DNA from: Limnohabitans sp. 2KL-51
GTDB lineage: Bacteria; Pseudomonadota; Gammaproteobacteria; Burkholderiales; Burkholderiaceae_C
Assembly (NCBI RefSeq): GCF_003063645.1
Contig: NZ_NESJ01000012.1
Coordinates: 1 to 64,000, forward strand
DNA: 64,000 nt
Direction: 5' to 3'
Shown here: positions 44,144-53,205 of the stretch, one piece after another
How the letters are laid out: every line of letters begins with the position of its first letter
Numbering within the stretch: position 1 is the stretch's first letter
Made by a program: the position numbers and the translations under genes
Notes under the pieces: generated by a model
Seen by the model: the letters and a program-made list of their open reading frames with translations, nothing else
What the model was told of the DNA's origin: nothing
Database searches by the model: none

Positions 44144-44463
44144 GGCTTGACTCCCCCATGATGACCAGATTGCGTATCAGGCACGTCAGAGGCGTCCTTC
44201 AGGGCCTCACCTGTCGCGACCTCCTTGGCATAGCTGCGCCAGCCTCCAATACGACCTACCAAGTCGTTGGCTTTGACCCATGACTGAATGGCCTGGTCGT
44301 TATAGGGGCGGAAGTCACTAAGTGCAGACTTGTACTCAACTTCCACCACCGAAAGATTTTTCACGGGCTCGCTGGTGGCTTGGGCCGCGGCTACACCAGC
44401 TAACATGGCACAACTCAGGGCGAGACATGTCTGTGCGAATAATAGTGAACGTCTGACGAGCAT
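44140..44463 (-). CDS. small periplasmic protein, first gene of the copper operon
   Basis: The 107-residue protein has a signal peptide (FAQTCLALSCAMLAGVAAAQ). The mature part contains VEYKSALSDFRPYNDQAIQS and WVKANDLVGRIGGWRSYAKE, and ends in a His-containing tail (SGHHGGVKP). It is a recurrent partner of TolC-like copper genes but has no assigned function. It is the promoter-proximal gene, divergent from copR. Confidence 0.7.
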   Translation of the reverse strand: MLVRRSLLFAQTCLALSCAMLAGVAAAQATSEPVKNLSVVEVEYKSALSDFRPYNDQAIQSWVKANDLVGRIGGWRSYAKEVATGEALKDASDVPDTQSGHHGGVKP

Positions 44464-44538
44464 GGTTTCCTCAATGTGATCGGTAACATAGATAGGGGGA
44501 ATTATTAAAATACCAAGTCGTCAGCACGATGTCGAAAA

Positions 44539-44556
44539 GATTACATATTTGTCATC
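44539..44556. promoter_or_regulatory. candidate CopR/CusR operator
   Basis: GATTACA-TATT-TGTCATC is an inverted repeat with one mismatch between the 7-base arms. It lies in the 153-base gap between the divergent copper operon and copR, and resembles the TGACA/TGTCA boxes bound by CusR-type regulators. Confidence 0.5.
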
Positions 44557-44616
44557 TTGCCATCGCAACAAATGGAAGTCGTCATACTCAGGTCTGCCAA
44601 AGAGGGTCAGTTGCCA

Positions 44617-45300
44617 ATGAAAATTTTGATTGTGGAAGATGAGCCTAAGACCGGGGCATATCTGCGCCAGGGACTGATCGAGGCCGGTTTCGTTGTGGAC
44701 TTGGCCAGAAATGGGCCCGACGGCCTTCACCTAGCTCTTGGCGGTAACTACGATCTCGCGATCCTGGATGTGATGATGCCGGGCATGAACGGTTGGGAGG
44801 TCCTGCAGGCGATACGTCATGAAGGCCTACAAGTGCCAGCCATGTTTCTCACCGCCCGCGATCAGGTGGAAGATCGCGTGAAGGGGCTTGAATTAGGCGC
44901 CGACGATTACCTCGTCAAGCCGTTTTCCTTTGCCGAGCTCTTGGCCCGAGTTCGCACCATTGTGCGCCGCGGTCGTAGTGGCACCGAATCCACGATCTTG
45001 CAGGTGGCAGACCTCCAACTTGATCTGCTACGCCGCCGCGTCACCCGAGACGGCAAGCGCCTTAATCTCACCGCCAAGGAGTTTGGATTGCTAGAACTGC
45101 TGATGCGTAGGCAGGGAGAAGTCCTGCCCAGGTCGCTGATCGCCTCTCAGGTTTGGGACATGAACTTCGACAGCGACACTAACGTCATCGAGGTGGCCAT
45201 GAGGCGTCTGCGCGTCAAGATCGATGATGATCACCAGTTCAAGCTGATCCAAACTGTACGCGGCATGGGCTACGTGCTCGAAGCGCCGGAGGGTCGCTAG
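44617..45300 (+). CDS. copR: copper-responsive response regulator (OmpR family)
   Basis: The 227-residue regulator has a receiver domain ([19 protein letters not shown]; phosphorylated Asp in [17 protein letters not shown]; Lys in [15 protein letters not shown]). A winged-helix DNA-binding domain follows ([29 protein letters not shown]). The start at 44617 with GAGGG upstream replaces a longer frame. It overlaps its kinase gene with no gap and is divergent from the copper operon it likely controls. Confidence 0.92.
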   Translation: MKILIVEDEPKTGAYLRQGLIEAGFVVDLARNGPDGLHLALGGNYDLAILDVMMPGMNGWEVLQAIRHEGLQVPAMFLTARDQVEDRVKGLELGADDYLVKPFSFAELLARVRTIVRRGRSGTESTILQVADLQLDLLRRRVTRDGKRLNLTAKEFGLLELLMRRQGEVLPRSLIASQVWDMNFDSDTNVIEVAMRRLRVKIDDDHQFKLIQTVRGMGYVLEAPEGR

Positions 45301-46722
45301 ATGTTTCGCAGGCTGTCACTGACATCCCGCCTCACCATCTTTTTTATAGCGCTGGCCAGTTCGGTCATCCTGGGCTTGGCGCTTCTTTTCATGGTAGAGG
45401 CTGATAGGCACTTCGTCGACCTCGATAGCGCCGCCTTGGATGATAAAAAGCACCTGATCGAGGGCATTCTGGCCAGTTCTCGATCCCATGAAGAAGCTCG
45501 CAGTCGCCTGAACGAAGCATTGAGCCATCACCACAGCCTTTACGCTCTGGTCAAAGGACCGCAGGGTGAAAAGTTGTACCAGACCAACGGATACAGCGGC
45601 CCGACTACGCAAGCATCATTCATCACGAATGACGACGGCCACGGGCTTCAGTCTTGGAGGAGTGGCGGTCGCGAGTTCCATGAGATGAGCTTTACTGCTG
45701 GCATGGTTCAGGGAATGGCCGGGCCGCTCCAAATATCACTCGCCGTCGATACGCAGCACCACCAAGAATTCATGAGGGAGCTCCGGCGCAGCATTGCGAT
45801 CTATGCTGTGCTGGCCATTCTTCTAAGCGGATTCTTGGCTTGGTTCGCGGCTCATCAAGGCATGTCTCCGCTGCGCGCAATGAAACGTCGCGCCGCTGCA
45901 GTGACAGGCCAACAGTTGCAAGAGCGCATGCCCGAGGATGCCGTCCCGATTGAAATGGCAGATTTGGCAAGGGAACTCAATGAGATGTTGGGTCGCCTGC
46001 AGAACGACTTCAAACAGCTTGCTGATTTTGCGGCGGATTTGGCACATGAACTTCGCACACCCATCAGCAATCTCCTCACCCAAACACAGGTGACGCTGTC
46101 CACCCAACGCGACCTTAAGACATACCAAGATACGCTGGCGTCCAACGCAGAGGAATTGCAGCGTTTGGCTCGGGTGGTATCAGACATGCTATTCCTCGCC
46201 AAGACAGAGCGGGGGGTAGACCTGCCCCATAAGGAGTCCTTCTCGGCAGCACAAGGAGCTCGCGAACTCGTTGAATTTTATGAAGCCGTTGCGGACGAAA
46301 AACGCATCTTGATGAGCGTGGAAGGTGATGGGCGAATCTATGGCGATCGTTTGATGTTCAGACGTGCCTTGAGCAACCTCCTATCCAATGCGCTCAGGCA
46401 TGCACCAGTCGGCGGTGTCGTGGGCGTCAGAATCGAAAGTTCGTCGCGTGGAATTGAAGTCACTGTCAAAAACACGGGCAAGGAGATTCCATTGGATGTC
46501 CAGCAGAGAGTCTTCGAGCGCTTCTATCGCGCAGACTCAGCACGCAGGCACCCAGCTTCTGACGGGGCAGGCTTGGGGCTGTCGATTACCAAAGCCATCG
46601 TCGAGGCCCATGGCGGGGCGATCTCGGTTACTTCAGACCAGGAGTGGACTCGATTCAGGCTTGTTTTTCCAGGGCTTCAAGCAAGGATGAGGCAAGCGAC
46701 TGAACTACTTAGTCGGCCCTGA
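45301..46722 (+). CDS. copS: copper-sensing histidine kinase (CusS/CopS type)
   Basis: The 473-residue inner-membrane kinase has two membrane segments (IFFIALASSVILGLALLFM; IAIYAVLAILLSGFLAWFA) around a periplasmic sensor domain, then HAMP. The phospho-His lies in ADLAHELRTPISNLL. The ATPase motifs are LSNLLSNALRHAP and GAGLGLSITKAIVEAHGG. It would phosphorylate CopR when periplasmic copper rises. Its ATG follows the copR stop directly. Confidence 0.92.
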   Translation: MFRRLSLTSRLTIFFIALASSVILGLALLFMVEADRHFVDLDSAALDDKKHLIEGILASSRSHEEARSRLNEALSHHHSLYALVKGPQGEKLYQTNGYSGPTTQASFITNDDGHGLQSWRSGGREFHEMSFTAGMVQGMAGPLQISLAVDTQHHQEFMRELRRSIAIYAVLAILLSGFLAWFAAHQGMSPLRAMKRRAAAVTGQQLQERMPEDAVPIEMADLARELNEMLGRLQNDFKQLADFAADLAHELRTPISNLLTQTQVTLSTQRDLKTYQDTLASNAEELQRLARVVSDMLFLAKTERGVDLPHKESFSAAQGARELVEFYEAVADEKRILMSVEGDGRIYGDRLMFRRALSNLLSNALRHAPVGGVVGVRIESSSRGIEVTVKNTGKEIPLDVQQRVFERFYRADSARRHPASDGAGLGLSITKAIVEAHGGAISVTSDQEWTRFRLVFPGLQARMRQATELLSRP

Positions 46723-46736
46723 ATAACGCCTTTTGC

Positions 46737-47129
46737 GTGAACAAGAGAGGGCCGGATCGCGCTGTACCGATTCATAACAACCGCCGCAGCGGGCGCAAAC
46801 AAATGAGACTGCCCAATGAGCAATCAAGGCGACCGGGGAAACTGCTGCGGCCGTGGGACGTGGCGGCCACACCGCTGGAACTGGCGCTGGCCAGGGGCCA
46901 CCGGTGGTTGGCAATGCTGGAGTACGGCAAGTTGAAAAACCTGACTGAAAATGTAGCGCTGGAGGGAGTCGACAACAGCTACGTCAGCCGGATGGTGAAT
47001 TTGACTACGCTGGCACCGGACATCGTCGAGGCGATTTTGGAGGATACGCTGCCGGATCACCTGACGCTGTTTGATCTTGCGGTGGACCCGCCTGCGCTGT
47101 GGGAGGAGCAGCGGTTACGGATTTGGTGA
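46737..47129 (+). CDS. mobile-element-associated protein, possible truncated remnant
   Basis: The 130-residue protein contains LALARGHRWLAMLEYGKLKN and EGVDNSYVSRMVNLTTLAPD, then DHLTLFDLAVDPPALWEEQR. Proteins with this ending usually sit directly downstream of serine recombinases on plasmids and phages and may have a helix-turn-helix (the KNLTENVALEG area). No recombinase is present here, so it is probably a leftover of an earlier element brought in with the copper genes. The N-terminal 35 residues look non-conserved. Confidence 0.6.
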   Translation: MNKRGPDRAVPIHNNRRSGRKQMRLPNEQSRRPGKLLRPWDVAATPLELALARGHRWLAMLEYGKLKNLTENVALEGVDNSYVSRMVNLTTLAPDIVEAILEDTLPDHLTLFDLAVDPPALWEEQRLRIW

Positions 47130-47481
47130 GACGGGACTGTAAAAGATAGTGATGGCGACTGACTCCATGACAGCGGGGTGTCTGTACAGCCAGCACCAGA
47201 CCGCCCGATCATGTTCGCATAAGCACGGATCGCATACGCGGCATGTCGAGTGACCGGTATTTCAATTACAACGGTCCTCGTAGCTCCTCCCGCTTAAATG
47301 ACCGGTAGTAATCGCCGCAACTATGACGTCCACTTACCGCGAGTGACTACAACCAGCCTAAATCACAGATTGATACAACAACAGCATCGTCCGCTTTTGG
47401 CCGATAGCTGTCGATGGTTACAACGATTGGACTAGTTGGTCACGTTGCTGGGTTGATTGGTCAACATCACTGGAATACGCA
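47130..47481. repeat. gap ending in the IS21 right end
   Basis: No gene is supported here. From 47481 leftward on the minus strand come the terminal 12 bases, TTGACCA and CGTGACCA, matching the left end at 35430. Near 47388 CATCGTCCGCTTTTGGCC resembles a word near 58616. Confidence 0.7.
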
Positions 47482-47525
47482 ACTGGGGTATGAACTAGTA
47501 TGGAAAATCAGGCACAGGAGATCAA

Positions 47526-47843
47526 ATGAAGACCATCACGCTCTATTTCGCAACCGCAATCGCTGAAATCGTGGGGTGCTACCTGCCCTGGCTCTGGCTC
47601 AAGCAAAACGGATCTCCATGGTTGCTGATACCCGCCGGAGTCAGTCTGGCGGCCTTCGCGTGGCTACTGACACTGCACGAAGCTGCCACCGGACGCGTCT
47701 ACGCTGCTTACGGGGGTGTCTACATCTTTGCAGCTATTCTTTGGCTATGGGCCGTCGACGGCATCCGACCATCGAATTGGGATGTCGCGGGTGTTGCCGT
47801 GGCCCTGCTGGGTATGAGCATCATTGCCTTTCAACCGCGCTAG
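47526..47843 (+). CDS. YnfA/UPF0060 family membrane protein
   Basis: This 105-residue protein has four membrane segments and the family motifs [18 protein letters not shown] and [19 protein letters not shown]. YnfA-type proteins are related to small multidrug transporters and are often carried near cadmium and zinc resistance genes, but their substrate is not known. AGGAGATCAA upstream gives a good ribosome binding site. It is the first gene of the older cargo to the right of the IS21 unit. Confidence 0.88.
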   Translation: MKTITLYFATAIAEIVGCYLPWLWLKQNGSPWLLIPAGVSLAAFAWLLTLHEAATGRVYAAYGGVYIFAAILWLWAVDGIRPSNWDVAGVAVALLGMSIIAFQPR

Positions 47844-47949
47844 GAACAGATCCTCAATTTGGAGAATGCTTTGAAAAAAGCGCCTTGCTTGCGGATCTCG
47901 GAACAGTGTTTACGGGCGCTCAAAGGGACTCGTACCCCTTTGACGCAAA

Positions 47950-48399
47950 TCAGTGCGCCCCATGCACATGGCGCGCGCCTCGCTTGCCCACCGGCCCCAC
48001 TTCCTTAGAGGCCTGAGCAATTCCGGAAAGCACACCGCACTCACTGACAGAGCCGTTTCCGGCACAACCGGTTCGCAACTCAACAAGTTGCCTTTGCAAG
48101 ACCTTCAGCTCTCTGATTCGAACCGCCACATGCTTGATGTGCTCATCAACCAAGGCGTTGATGTCAGAACAGTCCTGTGGGGGGGAATCTTTCATGCGCA
48201 ACAGCGCTCGAATCTCATTCAGGGCCATGTCCAAGCTTCGGCAGTACCGAATGAACGAAAGTCGTTCAACGTGCTCCGGTCCATAGACGCGGTAGTTGCC
48301 TTCTGTTCGCCCCGGCTGTGGCAACAAGGCCTCACGCTCGTAGTAGCGAATCGTCTCCACCTGTGTATCGGTGGCCTTGGCGAGCTCTCCAATCCTCAT
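47950..48399 (-). CDS. cadR: MerR-family Cd(II)/Pb(II)-responsive regulator
   Basis: The 149-residue regulator begins MRIGELAKATDTQVETIRYY, the MerR helix-turn-helix. Metal-binding cysteines are visible at about positions 77, 112 and 121, and the C-terminus is His-containing (RHVHGAH), as in CadR. It is divergent from the P-type ATPase gene and should twist the shared promoter when cadmium or lead binds. The start at 48399 fits the family; four extra upstream codons are not needed. Confidence 0.9.
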   Translation of the reverse strand: MRIGELAKATDTQVETIRYYEREALLPQPGRTEGNYRVYGPEHVERLSFIRYCRSLDMALNEIRALLRMKDSPPQDCSDINALVDEHIKHVAVRIRELKVLQRQLVELRTGCAGNGSVSECGVLSGIAQASKEVGPVGKRGARHVHGAH

Positions 48400-48436
48400 G
48401 GTGTCCTCCATCAGCGGTTGACCATATTTTAGGCGC

Positions 48437-48467
48437 TTGACTCTAAAGTGGCTACAGGGTTTCTAAT
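48437..48467 (+). promoter_or_regulatory. CadR-controlled promoter of cadA
   Basis: The -35 box TTGACT (48437-48442) and -10 box TCTAAT (48462-48467) are separated by 19 bases, the overlong spacing typical of MerR-type promoters. The operator dyad ACTCTAAAGTGGCTACAGGG(T) spans 48440-48460 between them. Confidence 0.88.
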
Positions 48468-48488
48468 CGCTGTAACGAGGAAGAAATC

Positions 48489-50735
48489 ATGAGTACAAGT
48501 ACATCTTGCGAAGGCGCAAAGCCACAGGTCCGCCCGACTGAGAGCGGATGTTCAGCCGCTTCCTGCGTACCCTTGGTGCAATCTGAGCAGGACGTGGCGC
48601 ATATGAACACAGACCAGTCACAGAAAAGGTTCCGTATCTCCAACATGGACTGCGCCTCAGAGGAGTCCGAGATCCGGCGCGCTGTGGATAGCATCCCGGG
48701 AATCGAAGCCCTGCGATTCGATCTTGGGGCACGCCTACTGACCATTTCCGCGAGCCAAGCTGCACTGCCAGACGCACTGCAGGCGATTCGAAAAGCGGGC
48801 TTTAAGCCTGAACCCATCGACGAAGACGCCAACACCCCTTCGGTTACGCCTACTGCGCCTGCGACGTTTTTGGACATATGGGGAAAACTTCTGGCTGCGC
48901 TCGGCTTGGCATTGGCAGCAGAGGCGATCGCGTACGCCTTCCCTGCGACGACCTGGATCAAAGCCCTGGGCATGGGCATCGCTTTGGGTGCCATCTTCCT
49001 TTCAGGATTCGGCGTCTACGGAAAGGGGCTGACTGCGCTGCGGCAAGGACGATTGAACATCAACGCCCTCATGGCAGTAGCCGTCACAGGTGCCTTCCTG
49101 ATCGGCCAGTGGCCTGAGGCCGCCATGGTGATGGCGCTCTATGCCATTGCAGAGGCCATCGAAGCGCGGGCGGTCGATCGCGCTCGAGGTGCCATCAAAA
49201 GCCTTCTTGCCTTATCACCAGAGCAAGCCGAGGTACGCCAGGAGGACGGCGGCTGGCTTCGGATTGGCGTCAAGTCTGTTGCATTGAACTCGGTGGTACG
49301 TATCTCTCCGGGTGAGCGTGTTCCGCTTGATGGCAACGTGCTGGCGGGTCAGAGCGCGGTCGATCAATCGCCTTTGACAGGCGAGAGCCTGCCCGTGGAC
49401 AAAGGACCTGGTGATGAGGTGTTTGCCGGAACCATCAACCAGGCCTCTGCTCTGGAAGTCCGGGTCACATCGCCCGCCTCAGACAGCACGCTCAGCCGGA
49501 TCATCAAAGCCGTCGAGGAAGCGCAAGCCTCTCGCGCACCGACGCAGCGTTTTGTTGACCAGTTCGCCGCCGTCTACACACCTGCGGTCTTTGCCCTTGC
49601 GCTGCTGGTTGCCGTCCTGATGCCCTGGGTGGCCGGGATCACGTGGCTCGAAGCGGTCTACAAGGCTTTGGTCCTGCTTGTGATTGCATGCCCTTGCGCC
49701 TTGGTCATCTCCACACCCGTCACGGTGGTGAGTGGTCTGGCCGTAGGGGCACGGCGGGGTATTTTGATCAAGGGAGGCGTTTACCTTGAGGAAGCCCGAA
49801 AGATCAAAGCCGTCGCTTTGGACAAAACCGGCACCATCACCGAAGGGAAGCCCAAATTAGTGGCGTTCGAGCCCATCGCGCCCGACGAGCCTGAGCAACG
49901 GGTAGAACTGCTCGCAAAGAGCCTGGCTGCGCGTTCAGACCACCCGGTCTCGAAAGCGATTGCTCAAGGCCTAGCGGTAAAAGCCCAGGAAGTCGAAGTA
50001 TTTGAAGCGGTCGCAGGTCGTGGCGTCCAGGGGGTGATCGATGGCCACCCCTACATCCTGGCCAATCACCGCTGGATCGAAGAGCGCGGCCAGTGTTCTG
50101 CGCCATTGGAAGCACGCCTGGCGGTCCATGAGGAGGCGGGGCGAACTGTGACCATTTTGGCCAATCGGGACCGGGTGATCGCGCTCTTCGCTGTAGCGGA
50201 CACGATCAAACCGTCATCGATCGAGGCCATTTCCGAGATGAAGGCGCTGGGGGTCGTTCCCATCATGTTGACAGGTGATAACGCCGCAACGGCGCGCACC
50301 GTCGGACACTTGGCAGGCATTTCAGAAATCCGAGGCAACCTGCTGCCTGAGGACAAGCTCAAGGCGATTGAAGAGTTCCAAGGAAGATACGGTGTGACGG
50401 CCATGACCGGTGACGGCATCAATGATGCCCCGGCACTTGCAAAGGCGAACATTGGCTTTGCGATGGGCGCTGCGGGCACTCACACAGCCATGGAAGCGGC
50501 TGACGTCGTCGTCATGAACGACGACCTGCGCCGATTGCCCGAGACGATTCGCCTATCCAAACGGACCCATGTCATTTTGTGGCAGAACATCACCCTCGCT
50601 CTGGGTATCAAGGCAGTATTCTTGCTGATGGCCATCTTTGATGACGCCTCTATGTGGATGGCGGTCTTTGCCGACATGGGCGCAAGCTTGTTGGTGGTTT
50701 TCAACGGGCTTCGGCTTCTCAAGGCAGTCAAGTGA
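48489..50735 (+). CDS. cadA: heavy-metal P1B-type ATPase (Cd/Zn/Pb exporter)
   Basis: The 748-residue exporter has a Cys-containing N-terminal tail and an HMA domain (RISNMDCASEESEIRR). Membrane helices follow with the metal-site motif CPCALV, the phosphorylation motif DKTGTITEGKPKL, TGDNAATARTV and GDGINDAPALAKANI. The CPC motif, the CadR-type promoter and the GMDCAS-like HMA fit a Zn/Cd/Pb pump of the P1B-2 group. It pumps metal from cytoplasm to periplasm. GAGGAAG precedes the ATG. Confidence 0.93.
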   Translation: MSTSTSCEGAKPQVRPTESGCSAASCVPLVQSEQDVAHMNTDQSQKRFRISNMDCASEESEIRRAVDSIPGIEALRFDLGARLLTISASQAALPDALQAIRKAGFKPEPIDEDANTPSVTPTAPATFLDIWGKLLAALGLALAAEAIAYAFPATTWIKALGMGIALGAIFLSGFGVYGKGLTALRQGRLNINALMAVAVTGAFLIGQWPEAAMVMALYAIAEAIEARAVDRARGAIKSLLALSPEQAEVRQEDGGWLRIGVKSVALNSVVRISPGERVPLDGNVLAGQSAVDQSPLTGESLPVDKGPGDEVFAGTINQASALEVRVTSPASDSTLSRIIKAVEEAQASRAPTQRFVDQFAAVYTPAVFALALLVAVLMPWVAGITWLEAVYKALVLLVIACPCALVISTPVTVVSGLAVGARRGILIKGGVYLEEARKIKAVALDKTGTITEGKPKLVAFEPIAPDEPEQRVELLAKSLAARSDHPVSKAIAQGLAVKAQEVEVFEAVAGRGVQGVIDGHPYILANHRWIEERGQCSAPLEARLAVHEEAGRTVTILANRDRVIALFAVADTIKPSSIEAISEMKALGVVPIMLTGDNAATARTVGHLAGISEIRGNLLPEDKLKAIEEFQGRYGVTAMTGDGINDAPALAKANIGFAMGAAGTHTAMEAADVVVMNDDLRRLPETIRLSKRTHVILWQNITLALGIKAVFLLMAIFDDASMWMAVFADMGASLLVVFNGLRLLKAVK

Positions 50736-50838
50736 TGGCTCCTTGGCAGCTGTAAACCTCTTCCATTTCCTCAGGATTACTGAGGCCAACGCCTCGTCCC
50801 GTGATCAAGCAAGCCTGAAGCGACTATACTATCAACTT

Positions 50839-51192
50839 ATGAAAAAGTTCTTGGCAATTTTCTTGCTGGTTCTGTTGCCCTTGCAATACAGCTGGGCAGC
50901 AATGGCAAGCTATTGCGAGCACGAAACCAGTGTAACTGCCAAGCACCCTGGTCACCACACCCATGACCATGCGTCAATTGACCAGCAAGAGTCCAGCAAA
51001 AATCCCCCTCAATCGGCGGGCATGGACCATGACTGTGCCACTTGCCATATGGGTTGTGCCGCTGCCCTGGTCAGCGATCTGAGCAAGACCACATTAGCAG
51101 CCTCTGACGATCACCCACTTCACCTTCAGGTCATTGCTTCTCATATGGCAAGTGAACGTCCTGAACGGCCTCAATGGCCCGTGCTTGCCTGA
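50839..51192 (+). CDS. czcI: CzcI-like periplasmic protein
   Basis: The 117-residue protein starts MKKFLAIFLLVLLPLQYSWA, a signal peptide very like that of CzcI from Cupriavidus. A His-rich stretch (HPGHHTHDHASIDQQ) and a Cys/His motif (MDHDCATCHMGC) follow. CzcI is a putative periplasmic modulator at the head of czcCBA. A longer frame beginning at 50638 overlaps cadA and was not used. Confidence 0.82.
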   Translation: MKKFLAIFLLVLLPLQYSWAAMASYCEHETSVTAKHPGHHTHDHASIDQQESSKNPPQSAGMDHDCATCHMGCAAALVSDLSKTTLAASDDHPLHLQVIASHMASERPERPQWPVLA

Positions 51193-51344
51193 TCGGCGAG
51201 CCTCGGGTTTCTTTACCTTTCCCTCTTTTCGAATCCCCTGTGTGCGGATGCACATGACGCTTTGCGCGTTGTGCGTCATCGCCTAGCGACGTGTTGTCGC
51301 TGCTCGCTGATCTCCTTGGATGTTTTCACCATTGGAGATGAGCT

Positions 51345-52625
51345 ATGAGTTTGTACAAAAAAAGACCGACACCGATTCGAATCGCGCTGTTGGTCATGAC
51401 CCTGAGTGGCTTGGTGCTGACGGCCCAAGCACAAGGCACATCCGCCGCCGCGTTGAGTGGCTCGGTGTCCTTGAAAGATGTTTTCGAAACGGCGTGGCAA
51501 AGGCAACCCGAGGCGCACGCGCTTCAATCGCGTCGCGATGCCGCCCTGGCCCAGGCCAAAGCCGCGTCGATGCTGTCCCCCGAGCCGCCCTCGCTGGAGA
51601 TAAGTCAGCGATCAGACCGGATGACAGGCAACAGCGGTGCGCGGGAAGCTGAGGTGGGTATCGCCGTTCCAATTTGGCTACCCGGACAACGCACAGCCAG
51701 TGCCGATCTGGCGCAAGCTGAAATCTCGTTGGTTGAGCGCAAGCTGCTCGCCTCACAACTTCGGCTCGCTTCTTCCGTCAGGGATGCTTGGTGGGGCTGG
51801 TTGCGAGCTCGCGTAGATGCTGAACTGGCGAGCGAACAACTGGCCAATGCACAACGCCTCGCCGCTGATGTTGCCAAACGGACCAACGCGGGTGATCTGG
51901 CAAAGTCCGACCAGCATCAAGCCGAAGGCGCTGTCGCTGCGGCCCAAGCGCATGCCGCCCAAGCTCAAGCTGCATCTGCCGCAGCCTTGGCACAAGTGAT
52001 GGCGCTAACAGGCAGGACGGCACCGGCAGACTTGAAAGTCAACGCGGCGGTGGAGCCAACGCCAGATTCGACCCCACATACGGGTGCGTCAGTGGGGCAT
52101 CCCTTGTTGGCTGAACTGGAGGATCGCATCACGATGGCCGAGCGGACGGCTCAGCTGATCAGCGCCCAGAGGCGATCCAACCCGGAACTCACGGTGGCCA
52201 CCACGCGCGGCCGTGGGGCATTTGGAGAACGCTATGGCCAGACTGTGCTGATTGGCATTCGCGTGCCCTTGGGTGCAGGCCCTAGGCATGACGCCCGTCT
52301 TGCGACTGCACAAGCCGAAGCGATAGAAGTGCAGTCACAACTGGTCCTCGAGCAGGCGCGCATTCAAGCCGACAAACAAGGCGCTGCTGCTCGTCTGGAG
52401 GCCGCACGCACTCAACTTGATGCTGCGCAGCGACGAGCCCAGCTGGCCAACGAGTCCCGCAGCTTTTTTGACAAGTCGTTCAGGCTGGGCGAGTCGGATC
52501 TGCCCACCCGCTTGCGCATTGAAGCAGAGGCTGCAGAGGCCGCGAGACAAGCCGCTCGAAGCCGAATTGACCTAGCCTCCGCCATTTCGGCATTGCGGCA
52601 GTCCTTGGGCCTGCTGCCTCAGTGA
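51345..52625 (+). CDS. czcC: TolC-family outer membrane factor (CzcC-like)
   Basis: The 426-residue protein has a signal peptide (IALLVMTLSGLVLTAQAQ) and long helical repeats (AWQRQPEAHALQSRRDAALA; LRLASSVRDAWWGWLRARVD) of outer-membrane efflux channels. It would complete the CzcCBA pump across the outer membrane. It follows czcI after 152 bases without an obvious terminator. Confidence 0.87.
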   Translation: MSLYKKRPTPIRIALLVMTLSGLVLTAQAQGTSAAALSGSVSLKDVFETAWQRQPEAHALQSRRDAALAQAKAASMLSPEPPSLEISQRSDRMTGNSGAREAEVGIAVPIWLPGQRTASADLAQAEISLVERKLLASQLRLASSVRDAWWGWLRARVDAELASEQLANAQRLAADVAKRTNAGDLAKSDQHQAEGAVAAAQAHAAQAQAASAAALAQVMALTGRTAPADLKVNAAVEPTPDSTPHTGASVGHPLLAELEDRITMAERTAQLISAQRRSNPELTVATTRGRGAFGERYGQTVLIGIRVPLGAGPRHDARLATAQAEAIEVQSQLVLEQARIQADKQGAAARLEAARTQLDAAQRRAQLANESRSFFDKSFRLGESDLPTRLRIEAEAAEAARQAARSRIDLASAISALRQSLGLLPQ

Positions 52626-52657
52626 TGCTGACACCCCTCAAAAATTCAAGGAACACT

Positions 52658-53194
52658 ATGAAGATCATTCATTCAACAGTCGCCACCTTTATGGCGCTGA
52701 TATTCACATTACTCAGTCCTATGGCCATTGCCGGTGCGGGTCACGATCACACGGAAGCTGCGCCAAAAACCCAGGGAACAGCACTGCCGCGTTTCGTCGC
52801 GTTTTCAGAGGATCTGGAAATGGTCGGCATTGTCAATGGCAAGCAGCTGACGATTTACCTGGACCGTTTTACAGACAACAGTCCGGTCAATGACGCCCTA
52901 ATTGACATCGATATTCAAGGCGGCAAATACAAAGCCGAAAAACATGGCGTAGGTGAATACGAAGTCATCCTCAAGGACACGCTCAAACCTGGCGTCATTG
53001 CCATCACCGCAACCATTCAGGCCGGTGAACTGAACGACCTGCTGACTGGCGAACTCGATTTGCACGAGGACGAAGATGAACCTGTCAGTGGTTCTTCTTG
53101 GAAAGGCATCGCCCTGTGGATCGGCGGGGGGTTATTGGCCCTGATGGCATTAGGCGCGATCGTTCGCTTTCGTCAACAAGCTCGTACGGCCTAA
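52658..53194 (+). CDS. membrane-anchored periplasmic protein of the czc operon
   Basis: The 178-residue protein has a signal peptide (FMALIFTLLSPMAIAGAG), a His motif (GHDHTE), a beta-rich domain of about 100 residues (IVNGKQLTIYLDRFTDNSPV) and a C-terminal membrane helix (GIALWIGGGLLALMALGAIV). It sits between czcC and czcB and may be a metal-collecting partner of the adaptor. AAGGA upstream supports the ATG at 52658. Confidence 0.75.
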   Translation: MKIIHSTVATFMALIFTLLSPMAIAGAGHDHTEAAPKTQGTALPRFVAFSEDLEMVGIVNGKQLTIYLDRFTDNSPVNDALIDIDIQGGKYKAEKHGVGEYEVILKDTLKPGVIAITATIQAGELNDLLTGELDLHEDEDEPVSGSSWKGIALWIGGGLLALMALGAIVRFRQQARTA

Positions 53195-53205
53195 GGAGCC
53201 TCAGC

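Larger units (their letters stand above)
35430..47481. mobile_element. IS21-type composite unit carrying copper resistance (12,052 bp)
   Basis: TGCGTATTCCAG at 35430-35441 is repeated exactly, inverted, at 47470-47481. Inside each end TTGACCA and CGTGACCA follow at nearly equal spacing, as in IS21-family ends. The 7 bases ACTGGGG flank both ends (35423-35429 and 47482-47488), a direct target duplication. istAB lie at the left end. The unit contains two orphan genes and the copper operon. Removing it rejoins the recombinase gene to ynfA with 66 bases to spare. Confidence 0.85.
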
